Source of the DNA: an uncultured Clostridia bacterium | GTDB taxonomy: Bacteria > Bacillota_A > Clostridia > Oscillospirales > Oscillospiraceae | Assembly: GCA_947167435.1 (NCBI GenBank) | Contig: CAMVIC010000034.1 | Span: 1 to 11,360, forward strand | DNA: 11,360 nucleotides | Reading direction: 5' to 3' | Shown: piece by piece, positions 1 through 6,325 of the stretch | Position numbering within the stretch: position 1 is the stretch's first letter | How the letters are laid out: each line of letters opens with the position of its first letter | Program-made: the position numbers and the translations under genes | Notes under the pieces: generated by a model | The model's input: only the letters and a program-made list of their open reading frames with translations | Told to the model about the DNA's origin: nothing | Database searches by the model: none

Positions 1-397
1 GATCCTGGCCGATCTCGCCGTTCATCACGTTGTAGAGATGATCCTTGTCGTTGAAGACGTAGGGCACGGAGACGCAGTTCCAGGCCTTGTTGAAGTTGGA
101 GAGGGTGCCGGCGGAGACCTTGGTCATCTCCAGCTGGCCGGCCTGAATCTGGCTGACGCAGTCGGCCTCGGAGCCGAGGGTGCCGCCGGGCATCACGTCG
201 ATGACGATGGCGCCGTCGGTAGCCTCATCGACCGCTTCCGCCCAGGCGACGAGCGCGACGTTGATGGCGTGGTCCTCTGCCATGTTGTGGGCGAGGGTCA
301 GGTAGACGGTGTTCGCTGCGTTGGCATTGGCGGGCATCACGGCGGCAACCGCGACGATCATAACCAGGCACAGGACAGCGGCAAGAATACGTTTCAT
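1..397 (-). CDS. TRAP transporter solute-binding protein, DctP family (N-terminal part, cut by window edge)
   Basis: Periplasmic-type (here lipid- or wall-associated extracellular) substrate receptor of a tripartite ATP-independent transporter, which hands a carboxylate-like ligand to DctQ/DctM membrane partners. Only the first 132 residues are inside the window. Residues 1-27 form a Sec signal peptide (MKR, a hydrophobic stretch, then a likely cut near ANANA). The mature start TVYLTLAHNMAEDHAIN and the later GGTLGSEADCVSQIQAGQLEM are typical DctP blocks. The ATG at 397 is preceded by GGAGG (404-408) with 6 nt spacing, which fixes the start. It is transcribed away from the AraC-type gene, which is therefore the best candidate for its regulator. 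The dctQ/dctM genes, if present, would lie beyond the left edge. Ligand class cannot be told because the ligand-contacting Arg region is outside the window. Confidence 0.9.
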   Translation of the reverse strand, partial: MKRILAAVLCLVMIVAVAAVMPANANAANTVYLTLAHNMAEDHAINVALVAWAEAVDEATDGAIVIDVMPGGTLGSEADCVSQIQAGQLEMTKVSAGTLSNFNKAWNCVSVPYVFNDKDHLYNVMNGEIGQD

Positions 398-467
398 TGT
401 TTTCCTCCAAAAAATTTTTATTTCCGTATCAGACAGGCTGATAGTGGATACAGTAAGAGGCTGGCTG

Positions 468-496
468 ATTATACCATTTTTCCTGCTTTCGCACAA
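468..496 (-). promoter_or_regulatory. Promoter for the TRAP solute-binding protein
   Basis: On the minus strand the -35 TTGTGC (496-491) and the -10 TATAAT (473-468) are separated by 17 nt. The -10 is an extended one (TGG directly before TATAAT). Transcription would start near 461, giving a leader of roughly 64 nt before the ATG at 397. Direct sequence reading; activity is inferred. Confidence 0.65.
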
Positions 497-583
497 TATT
501 AATCATGAGTGCTGCATCACAAAAAGCGAGGCGCAGATTTGGCAAAATTACACAAGATTCGGCAGTGAGTCCTGTGTCAAGGC

Positions 584-611
584 TTGTTTTTTTCTCTTCT
601 GTCACTATAAT
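584..611 (+). promoter_or_regulatory. Promoter for the AraC-family regulator
   Basis: A perfect TATAAT (606-611) lies 16 nt after a weak -35, TTGTTT (584-589). The start of transcription would be near 618. The poor -35 fits an activator-dependent or autoregulated promoter, and GTGAC boxes surround it (601-605 reversed, 645-649, 666-670). Confidence 0.55.
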
Positions 612-670
612 AGCAGATGTATGGACAAATCCACGCATGGTTTTGTGACAGAATACACGCAAAATGTGAC
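597..670. promoter_or_regulatory. Candidate operator: GTGAC boxes around the AraC gene promoter
   Basis: A perfect 9-bp inverted repeat, TTCTGTCAC (597-605) and GTGACAGAA (645-653), brackets the -10 box and the start of transcription. A further TGTGAC (665-670) lies exactly 21 bp after TGTGAC at 644-649, in the same orientation. Direct half-sites 21 bp apart on one DNA face are the classical arrangement for AraC-family proteins. The left arm abuts the -10 box, so binding there could repress. That the neighbouring AraC protein binds these sites is inference. Confidence 0.4.
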
Positions 671-678
671 CGGAGAGG

Positions 679-1620
679 ATGGTGCATCGCATGGCCTATC
701 ATCACGTGGAATCGGTTGTGGACCAGCATCTGACGCAGGACATGGCAAACTATCAGCTCAGCCGCAGCCTGATTTCCGTGGGCTACTACGTCAACGTACA
801 GACGCGCTCCTCCATCGCCCATTCCCACCCCTACTACGAGCTGATTCTGGTGCGGCGTGGCGTCTGCGAATACCACGCCGGCGGCGCGCGATTTTTCCTG
901 CATCCGGACGAGCTGCTGATCATCGCCCCGGGCACCGTGCACACCATGTTCTGCCCGTCCGACTCCTCCAGCTATGAGCGGCTGATTCTCCAGGTTAACG
1001 CCGACTTCATGCTTCAGGTGCTCTCCGCCTGCCTGCTGGCGGAGCGGGCGCAGAGCTTTCCCTCTCTGTATATTCTGCGGGCGGAGGACGTCTGCCGCTG
1101 GGGCCTGCGGGAGCTGCTGGAGCGCATCAACGCCACCGCCTCGGTGACGGACTCCGGCCTTCGGGAGCGGCTTTACCGCTGCCAGATCGGAGAGCTTATG
1201 CTCACCATCGAGCACATCGTCTCCACCTCCCAGACCGTGGCCCCCAGCGCCTCAAGCGAGCTGATCTCCGGCGTCACCGCCTACATCCTGGAGCGGTTCC
1301 GGGAGCCGGAGCTGAGCGTGGCCTCTGCGGCCCAGCAGTTCTATATCAGCCGCGAGCATCTGTCCCGCACCTTCAAAAGCTACACCGGCGAGAGCATCAG
1401 CCACTATATCACGGACCTGCGGATGCAGGAGTTCCGTCACGGCCTGGTGATGGGGAAAAACGTCCTGGAGTCCTGCCTGGAGAGCGGCTTTTCCGATTAC
1501 TCCAGTTTTGTGAAAACCTTCCGCAAGCTCTACGGCATCACCCCCGCCGAATACCGCGATCATCTGAAGAAGGCCATGAACCGCGCGCCGCTGGCGGATC
1601 CGGCAAATCTGGCAGAATAA
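679..1620 (+). CDS. AraC-family transcriptional regulator with N-terminal cupin sensor
   Basis: Cytoplasmic one-component regulator, 313 residues. Residues about 45-110 are an AraC-type cupin (HSHPYYELILVRRG, then HPDELLIIAPGTVH), the usual ligand-sensing domain. Residues about 200-297 are the double helix-turn-helix DNA-binding domain, with SVASAAQQFYISREHLSRTF for the first helix pair and SGFSDYSSFVKTFRKLYGITP, the family signature, for the second. Length and layout are normal. The start is uncertain: the only Shine-Dalgarno (GGAGAGG, 672-678) touches the ATG at 679, is 3 nt from an in-frame GTG at 682 and 12 nt from an ATG at 691, so the true protein may begin with MAYHH. Its position, divergent from the TRAP receptor gene, suggests it controls that transporter. 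It ends at a strong hairpin shared with the convergent YcxB-like gene. Confidence 0.93.
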   Translation: MVHRMAYHHVESVVDQHLTQDMANYQLSRSLISVGYYVNVQTRSSIAHSHPYYELILVRRGVCEYHAGGARFFLHPDELLIIAPGTVHTMFCPSDSSSYERLILQVNADFMLQVLSACLLAERAQSFPSLYILRAEDVCRWGLRELLERINATASVTDSGLRERLYRCQIGELMLTIEHIVSTSQTVAPSASSELISGVTAYILERFREPELSVASAAQQFYISREHLSRTFKSYTGESISHYITDLRMQEFRHGLVMGKNVLESCLESGFSDYSSFVKTFRKLYGITPAEYRDHLKKAMNRAPLADPANLAE

Positions 1621-2236
1621 ACTTCCCCCCTCGGGACGGCCGGCCCGAGGGGGAAATCGTGTCTCTGCACTTTTTTCCGCGCATATCCCGCAGTGCCTGC
1701 CGCAGATCGTAGACGCTCATGCTCAGGAAGGATTTCTCCGCCCGCCATTTCAGGCCGGTCTTTTCCTCCATGAATTTCGCGAAGGCCATGACGTCATCGG
1801 GCTTCAGGGTGTCTTTTCCCATCATGCACACGGAATTGCGGGACACGAACAGATACAGATACTGCCGGTCCTCCACCAGGCGCGTAAACTTTTTATAGGG
1901 CAGGTCCATGCTGCCCTCCCCCGAGAGGTGCACCTTATCCGGTCCGAAGCCGTAGCTCATATCGGGCAGCTTCGCCCGGCGCTCCGACAGCGCCCGGTCG
2001 GCCCGCACGGCGGCGGGGAAATCCCGGCTCACCAGAAGCCACGCGCCCACGAGCAGCAGCAGCGCCTTCGCCCAGGTGGGAAAGGTCGCGGCCACTGCAG
2101 CCGCCACAAGCGCGAAGCCGATGAGAGCCCGCACAATCATGCGGGGCTTTTCATACACGTAATATTGCATTTTATAGAGTTGTTCCACGGTTTTTTCCGT
2201 GTGGGTGATTTTCGCGCGATAGAGATAATCGGCCAT
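1538..2236 (-). CDS. YcxB-like two-helix membrane protein with an unusual C-terminal extension
   Basis: Probable membrane protein of 232 residues, function unknown. Layout fits YcxB-like proteins: a short N-terminal strand region (YLYRAKITHTEKTVEQLY), two transmembrane helices (about 33-51 and 55-71), then a cytosolic beta-rich domain (MSYGFGPDKVHLSGEGSMDLPYKKFTRLVED onward, given here only in part) with the YLYLFVSRNSVCMM strand and a helix DDVMAFAKFMEEKTG. The ATG at 2236 has GGAGGG (2248-2243) 6 nt upstream; an earlier in-frame ATG at 2317 would sit inside the -10 box and is rejected. The family-like part ends near residue 187 (RDMRGKK). The remaining 45 residues, rich in Arg, Ser, Pro and Gly, are encoded through the terminator hairpin and antisense to the last 83 bp of the AraC gene. 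That tail may be real or may reflect loss of a stop. Assignment to the family is from pattern memory. Confidence 0.7.
   Translation of the reverse strand: MADYLYRAKITHTEKTVEQLYKMQYYVYEKPRMIVRALIGFALVAAAVAATFPTWAKALLLLVGAWLLVSRDFPAAVRADRALSERRAKLPDMSYGFGPDKVHLSGEGSMDLPYKKFTRLVEDRQYLYLFVSRNSVCMMGKDTLKPDDVMAFAKFMEEKTGLKWRAEKSFLSMSVYDLRQALRDMRGKKCRDTISPSGRPSRGGKFILPDLPDPPAARGSWPSSDDRGIRRG
1626..1653. terminator. Terminator-like hairpin between convergent genes
   Basis: A perfect 10-bp GC-rich stem, CCCCCTCGGG (1626-1635) with CCCGAGGGGG (1644-1653) and an 8-nt loop, begins 5 nt after the AraC stop. The plus-strand run after it is AAATCG rather than Ts, so it is a weak classical terminator. On the minus strand it lies inside the open frame of the YcxB-like gene. 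Confidence 0.5.
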
Positions 2237-2315
2237 GGTCTTCCCTCCTGCTGACGGCTGAACGCCGATTCCCGCGCCGAAGGCGGGCAAGCGGCGTCTG
2301 ATTGCCGGGGTATTC

Positions 2316-2345
2316 ATATTACAAAATCCGGCCGCGTCCTGTCAA
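2316..2345 (-). promoter_or_regulatory. Promoter for the YcxB-like gene
   Basis: Minus strand: a perfect -35 TTGACA (2345-2340), 18-nt spacer, and -10 TAATAT (2321-2316). Transcription would begin near 2309, about 70 nt before the ATG at 2236. This supports the ATG at 2236 as the start. Confidence 0.6.
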
Positions 2346-2353
2346 TGGCTTTC

Positions 2354-2382
2354 TTGCAATATGAAACGGCGGGGTTTATAAT
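2354..2382 (+). promoter_or_regulatory. Promoter for the GPH symporter
   Basis: TTGCAA (2354-2359), a 17-nt spacer and a perfect TATAAT (2377-2382). Start of transcription near 2389, leaving a leader of about 30 nt. The -35 boxes of this promoter and of the opposite one for the YcxB-like gene are about 8 bp apart, so the two may compete for polymerase or share control. Confidence 0.7.
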
Positions 2383-2417
2383 GATCGCATCCTGAGGAAT
2401 AAGAGGGGGCCATTTCT

Positions 2418-3899
2418 TTGGCGGAGAAAAGCTATATCGCCCGCACCAGCGGCCTGAAGGCCCGGGACTATCTGGGCTATGCCATGGTGGACGCGGCGGG
2501 CTGCCTGGTGTTCAGTCTGGTCACCACGCTGCTGCAGAAGTACTACACGGACATTTTCCACCTGAGCCCGCTGTTCATCATGCTCATGTTCATCGCGGCG
2601 CGGGTGTGGGACGCAATAAACGATCCCATCATGGGCCGCATCTGCGACACGGTGCAGCCCGGCAGATACGGCCGCTACCGGTCCTGGCTTCTCTATGTGG
2701 CGGCACCGCTGGCGGTTTCGGCGGTTCTGATGTTTGTCAAATGGCCCGGCATGGGCGAAGAGGGGCACGAGACGCTCACCCGCGTTTACGCCACGGTGAC
2801 CTACGTCCTCTTCGGCATGATCTATACGGCGCTGCAGATTCCCTACGGCTCCCTTGCCTCCGTTGTCACTACCGACGCCGGTGAGCGCAGCAAGCTCTCG
2901 GTCTTCCGCTCCATCGGCGCGGCGCTGGGCTCCATCCCGGTGCTGCTGATTGCCAGCTTTGCCTATGCCAAACGCCTGGACGAGGCGGGAAACGTGGTGC
3001 TGGGGGAAAACGGCAAGGCCATCACGGACATGCAGTACGCCCCTGTCATCAAGGGCGTCATTCTGATGGCGCTGTGCTCCATGCTGATGCTGTTTGTGTG
3101 CTTCCGGCTGAACAAGGAGCGGGTGAAGACCAAGCCACAGCCCAAGGAGAAGGGCGCTGCGGTCAAGGCCGTAAAGCAGCTTTTCGCAAACCGCGCCTTC
3201 CTCTCCATCAGCCTCACCGCCCTGCTGCTTCTGGCCGGGCAGATGTTTACCCAGAGCTTTTACACCTATCTCTTCGACGACTACTTCCACGCCAACTGGA
3301 TGAACCTGGCCTCCCAGGCCTGCACGTATTCCCCCATGCTGGTCATGATGTTCCTGCTGCCCTCCATGGCAAGGCGCATCGGCAAGAAGGAGGTCTGCGC
3401 CTGGGGCGTCGCCGCGGCGGCCGCCGCCAATCTGCTTCTCTTTTTCCTGCGTGGGATGGACCCGGCCGTGCTCATGTGGATCTTCCTCGCCCTCTGCTTT
3501 GTCAGCGGCTGCGGATTGACCACCGTGGTGATGCAGCTCTGGGCCATGGCCACCGACGCCATCGACGACGTGGAGGTCACAACCGGCAGCCGGGACGACG
3601 GCACCGCCTACTCGGTGTTCAATTTTTTCCGCAAGCTGGGGCAGGTGCTGGCGGCAATCTGCGTCAACGGGGCCCTGCTGGGAATGAACTACCGCTATGA
3701 AAAGGGCGCGGTGCAGACCCTGGAAAACCTCAAGAAAATGTACGACCTGGCGACGGTCATCCCCGCGGTGATGTTCGCCCTCATGGCGCTGATCCTCGTT
3801 GTCTACTATCCCCTCAGCCGCAGAAAGGTGGAGGAGCTCCAGGTGCTCAAGGAAAAGCGTCTCCGGGAATCCTACGAGCAGAAGATTATCGACATCTGA
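2418..3899 (+). CDS. Sugar:cation symporter, GPH family (MFS-type)
   Basis: Inner-membrane importer of the glycoside-pentoside-hexuronide:cation symporter family, 493 residues and about 12 membrane helices, normal length. Family blocks visible: DYLGYAMVDAAGCLVF in helix 1, VWDAINDPIMGRICDT (about 64-78) followed by the charged loop GRYGRYRSWLL (82-92), IYTALQIPYGSLASVVTTD in helix 4, a central cytoplasmic loop rich in Lys (about 231-260), and a late DDGTAYSVFNFFRKLGQ segment, which recalls the conserved helix near the C-terminus. The start is a TTG at 2418, 8 nt after GAGGGGG (2403-2409); no upstream ATG fits. It has its own promoter and a terminator right after the stop, so it is a single-gene unit. 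Substrate is probably a glycoside, pentoside or hexuronide, but no glycoside hydrolase is adjacent to say which. Confidence 0.88.
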   Translation: MAEKSYIARTSGLKARDYLGYAMVDAAGCLVFSLVTTLLQKYYTDIFHLSPLFIMLMFIAARVWDAINDPIMGRICDTVQPGRYGRYRSWLLYVAAPLAVSAVLMFVKWPGMGEEGHETLTRVYATVTYVLFGMIYTALQIPYGSLASVVTTDAGERSKLSVFRSIGAALGSIPVLLIASFAYAKRLDEAGNVVLGENGKAITDMQYAPVIKGVILMALCSMLMLFVCFRLNKERVKTKPQPKEKGAAVKAVKQLFANRAFLSISLTALLLLAGQMFTQSFYTYLFDDYFHANWMNLASQACTYSPMLVMMFLLPSMARRIGKKEVCAWGVAAAAAANLLLFFLRGMDPAVLMWIFLALCFVSGCGLTTVVMQLWAMATDAIDDVEVTTGSRDDGTAYSVFNFFRKLGQVLAAICVNGALLGMNYRYEKGAVQTLENLKKMYDLATVIPAVMFALMALILVVYYPLSRRKVEELQVLKEKRLRESYEQKIIDI

Positions 3900-3925
3900 T
3901 TCTCTGCCCCGGCTTTCCGTATCGG

Positions 3926-3967
3926 AAAAGCTCCCCTCCGCCGTCTGAAGCGCGGAGGGGAGCTTTT
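3926..3967. terminator. Strong bidirectional rho-independent terminator
   Basis: A perfect 16-bp stem (AAAAGCTCCCCTCCGC at 3926-3941 with its complement at 3952-3967) and a 10-nt loop, ending in TTTT on both strands. It sits between the convergent symporter and carboxylesterase genes and serves both. Confidence 0.9.
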
Positions 3968-3988
3968 CTATTTATACAGGGTACGGCT

Positions 3989-5326
3989 TCATGCCTTCGG
4001 GTCGGGCCTTCTGATAAAGTTCCGCGTCAGCTTCCCGTAATTGACGCGTCCCATTTTCGTGCCGTTCGGAGCGATGTGCAGCACGCCCTCTTCCGCCCTG
4101 CTCCACCGGGGAAGGCCCGGGCCGTTGGGGTCGCCGGAGCGGGCAAAGTTTGCAAGATAGGCGCCCATCTGGGAGGAGGCCTCATAGTCGCGCGCCCCGT
4201 AAGGCCGCCAGCTCCCCTCCAGCGTAGCGAAGATATAGCGCAGGTCCGCCGAGTGGAAGGCCCGGTTGTCGTCTCCGGGCGCGTCCAGATCAAAATAATA
4301 AAGATACGCGCCGTTTTGCTTTCCGAAGCGCCTGCCGATGTATGCCATGACCGGCGCGTACATGTCCGCGTTGGTAAAGCCCAGCATATAGTCAAGCTTC
4401 AGGGGCTTTTTCATAAGTCTGTCCACCGCGTCGGGTATCAACAGCCCGTCCACCACCGGCATGGTGTTATACAGGCTGTCCTTTCGCAGGCGGCGCAGCT
4501 GCTCCACCGCGTCAAACAGGCGGGAGACCGGCGCGGCGCACAGCTGGTCAAAGTCCCGGCACCCGGCCAGCGACTGAAGCTGCAGCCAGTAGTCATGGGT
4601 GTCCGCCGCATTTCTGGGCAGGGCAAAGCGCGGAAACAGGCCCCCGCCGGACATCATGGCGGCCCGCTGAAAGAGGCCCTCGAAGTGGGGATTGAGGCAC
4701 AGGTACTGGATGGAAATGGCGCCGGCGCTCTGTCCCAGAAGCGTGAGTTTCTCCCCGTCGCCGCCGAAGTCCGCGATATGCGCCTTGACCCAGCGGACGG
4801 CCGCGAGCTGGTCGTCCAGGCCGAAATTTCCGTCACGGCCATAGCGGCGCTGGATTTCCTCGTGGGTCAGATAGCCCAGCACCCCAACCCGGTAATTGGC
4901 GAAAACCGTCACGATCCCCCGCTCCGCCAGGGCGGAGCCGTCAAAGGGTCCCTCGCAGTTCATGCCGGAATCAAAGCCGCCCCCGTGGAAAAACAGCAGT
5001 ACCGGGCACCGCCGCGCGTCCTTCGGCGCGTAGATGTTCAGGTTCAGGCAGTCCTCGTCATAGCGGAAGACCAGCCCCTCCCGGAATTCCTTTTTATAAA
5101 AGCGCCGGGTGGGGTTTTCCAGATGCTCATGCACGGCCCGGTTCTGGGGGCAGGCCGGACCAAAGCGCAGGGCGTCCAGTTCCCCGTCCCAGTGATCCAC
5201 CGGCTTTGCATACGCAAAGCGCTGCGCCCGCGCATAGGGCACGCCCAGAAACTGCACGCAGCGTTCCGTCTCAATGCCCCGGATGGTTCCCAGCGAGGTC
5301 CGGCGCTCAATGATCTTCTCCTGCAT
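3989..5326 (-). CDS. Type-B carboxylesterase (alpha/beta hydrolase)
   Basis: Esterase of the carboxylesterase/para-nitrobenzyl esterase family, 445 residues, hydrolysing carboxylic esters. No signal peptide, so cytoplasmic. Visible in order: IRGIETERCVQFLGVPYA (15-32), EDCLNLNIY (91-99), oxyanion hole HGGGF (114-118), nucleophile elbow GQSAG with Ser200, a likely catalytic acid Asp321 in GFTNADMY, where many family members have Glu, and catalytic His358 in FHSADLRYIF. The ATG at 5326 is chosen because GAGGGGG lies 7 nt upstream; an open frame continues 102 codons further without a plausible start and crosses the promoter. At 445 residues it is somewhat shorter than the common 480-550. It converges on the symporter and could act on an acylated sugar brought in by it, but this is only a neighbourhood inference. 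Confidence 0.9.
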   Translation of the reverse strand: MQEKIIERRTSLGTIRGIETERCVQFLGVPYARAQRFAYAKPVDHWDGELDALRFGPACPQNRAVHEHLENPTRRFYKKEFREGLVFRYDEDCLNLNIYAPKDARRCPVLLFFHGGGFDSGMNCEGPFDGSALAERGIVTVFANYRVGVLGYLTHEEIQRRYGRDGNFGLDDQLAAVRWVKAHIADFGGDGEKLTLLGQSAGAISIQYLCLNPHFEGLFQRAAMMSGGGLFPRFALPRNAADTHDYWLQLQSLAGCRDFDQLCAAPVSRLFDAVEQLRRLRKDSLYNTMPVVDGLLIPDAVDRLMKKPLKLDYMLGFTNADMYAPVMAYIGRRFGKQNGAYLYYFDLDAPGDDNRAFHSADLRYIFATLEGSWRPYGARDYEASSQMGAYLANFARSGDPNGPGLPRWSRAEEGVLHIAPNGTKMGRVNYGKLTRNFIRRPDPKA

Positions 5327-5369
5327 CGTAAGTCCCCCTCCCGCGGACGCTGTTCCCGTCCGGTTTTCA

Positions 5370-5398
5370 ATTTTAAGAGATTGCCGCCTCAAATGCAA
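5370..5398 (-). promoter_or_regulatory. Promoter for the carboxylesterase
   Basis: Minus strand: TTGCAT (5398-5393), 17-nt spacer, TAAAAT (5375-5370). Start of transcription near 5363, about 37 nt before the ATG at 5326. Confidence 0.65.
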
Positions 5399-5453
5399 GA
5401 GGGAACGCAAAATGCGCAGACGATTCACAGTGGAATAATCCGCCGGTATGCGG

Positions 5454-5459
5454 TATAAT
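5454..5459 (+). promoter_or_regulatory. -10 box for the tyrosine phosphatase gene
   Basis: A perfect TATAAT with only a weak -35 (TGGAAT at 5431-5436, 17-nt spacer). Start of transcription near 5466 would lie downstream of a TTG at 5464 that otherwise opens the frame, which favours the ATG at 5512 as start. Confidence 0.45.
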
Positions 5460-5511
5460 CCAATTGGTTTTTGCCGGTTTAGCGGGAGATTGCAACATAC
5501 GGGGTACCGCC

Positions 5512-6075
5512 ATGAGCTCATTACTGAAATCGACCAGGAATACCAGGCAGCTGCCTGTGGGGAATCTGCGCTATCTGCGAAGCGACTGCCCGGATTTGCT
5601 GTCGGATGAGGAAGTCCAATGGCTGCGCGCAAACAACATTGTGACGATTGTTGATCTTCGGGATGAGACGGAATATACCCGGAGAGGATGCAGGCTTGAG
5701 CGTGAGGAGGGTTTTATGTATTATCACCTTCCCGTCACGGGCGGCGGAGCCGTCCCGGCTTCTCCGGAGGCGGTGGCCGAAACCTACGTCAGGATGCTCG
5801 ACGGGCAGATGGAGAAGATTGTCGGTACGATCCTGCGCGCAGAGACCGGGGTCCTCTTCTTCTGCAGCGCCGGGAAGGACAGAACCGGTGTGGTCTCCGC
5901 GGTGCTTCTGAAACGGCTGGGATTCGACGATGGGGAAATCATCGCCGACTACATGGAAACGAAGTCGAATCTGATGCCGTTTTTACTGGAGTACAGCGAA
6001 CGCCACCCGGAAGTGGACCTGCGCACCATTATCCCATCCGAAGATAACATCAAAGCCGTTTTGGCTCTTCTTTAA
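5512..6075 (+). CDS. Tyrosine-protein phosphatase, Tyr_phosphatase_3-like
   Basis: Cytoplasmic Cys-based phosphatase, 187 residues, probably acting on phosphotyrosine or a small phosphoester. The P-loop CSAGKDRTG places the nucleophile at Cys118 and the phosphate-binding Arg at 124. The N-terminal part has the family opening RNTRQLPVGNLRYLRSD (9-25), reminiscent of the usual RDLGG block, then VTIVDLRDETEY (44-55). LLKRLGFDDGEIIADYMET after the P-loop is also typical. The residue before the Cys is Phe117 where the family normally has His. The ATG at 5512 follows GGGG (5501-5504) by 7 nt; a TTG at 5464 would add 16 residues but lies at the promoter. Divergent from the carboxylesterase, with its own terminator, so likely a single-gene unit. 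The internal LPVTG (73-77) is not a sortase signal. Confidence 0.85.
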   Translation: MSSLLKSTRNTRQLPVGNLRYLRSDCPDLLSDEEVQWLRANNIVTIVDLRDETEYTRRGCRLEREEGFMYYHLPVTGGGAVPASPEAVAETYVRMLDGQMEKIVGTILRAETGVLFFCSAGKDRTGVVSAVLLKRLGFDDGEIIADYMETKSNLMPFLLEYSERHPEVDLRTIIPSEDNIKAVLALL

Positions 6076-6078
6076 GTC

Positions 6079-6106
6079 AGGGCTGCCTCACACCGGGGCA
6101 GCCTTT
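6079..6106 (+). terminator. Probable terminator of the phosphatase gene
   Basis: Hairpin of 9 bp including one G-U pair (6079-6087 with 6097-6105; core GGCTGCC/GGCAGCC), loop of 9 nt, starting 3 nt after the stop codon and followed by only a short T run (TTTACT). Moderate strength. Confidence 0.5.
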
Positions 6107-6255
6107 ACTGCATGCAGTCATGCAGGAGAAGCTCCGGATGAAAGCGGTTCTTCTTCGGACTCCCGCAACCCTGCAGGGACTGCATCTCACCCCTTCGGCA
6201 GAGCGTTTTTTCCGTCTGCTGCGAAACAAAGCCTCTTCCGTAAGCCGGGAATTTC

Positions 6256-6264
6256 TGGTATACT
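6256..6264 (+). promoter_or_regulatory. Extended -10 promoter for the small secreted protein
   Basis: TGGTATACT (6256-6264) matches the extended -10 form TGnTATAAT with one change. No good -35 is seen (TTCCGT at 6236-6241). Start of transcription near 6271, about 55 nt before the ATG. The rest of the 250-bp gap (6076-6325) holds the phosphatase terminator and small palindromes (CTGCATGCAG at 6108-6117, CCCTGCAGGG at 6169-6178) without a supported gene. Confidence 0.4.
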
Positions 6265-6325
6265 CCATGCTGACAGCAGATTTTTCATGCTGCCGTCACA
6301 TTTCTGTTTGCGGAGGAACGGAACC

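Noticed and set aside
38..502. Plus-strand open frame opposite the TRAP receptor gene
   Set aside because: Shadow of the receptor frame, which has a signal peptide, ribosome site and promoter; the plus frame runs through that promoter.
575..580. Perfect minus-strand TTGACA as a second promoter for the TRAP receptor
   Set aside because: No acceptable -10 box lies 16-18 nt downstream on that strand.
2237..2317. ATG at 2317 as the start of the YcxB-like gene
   Set aside because: It overlaps the -10 box of the TTGACA-18-TAATAT promoter, and the extra 27 residues do not fit the family; the ATG at 2236 has GGAGGG at 6 nt.
2376..3290. Long minus-strand open frame (304 codons) opposite the GPH symporter
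   Set aside because: Antisense shadow; low-complexity His/Gln/Arg product, no ribosome site, and the sense gene has clear family motifs and a promoter.
4076..5458. Long plus-strand open frame (460 codons) opposite the carboxylesterase
   Set aside because: It is the antisense shadow of a well-supported esterase; its product is rich in Arg, Gly, His and Gln with no domain, as expected from GC-rich codons read backwards.
5464..5511. TTG at 5464 as the phosphatase start
   Set aside because: It lies 5 nt after the TATAAT box, at or before the likely transcription start, and has no Shine-Dalgarno.
5728..5742. LPVTG, a sortase-type motif, in the phosphatase
   Set aside because: It is internal (residues 73-77), with no signal peptide and no C-terminal hydrophobic tail, so it is a chance match.
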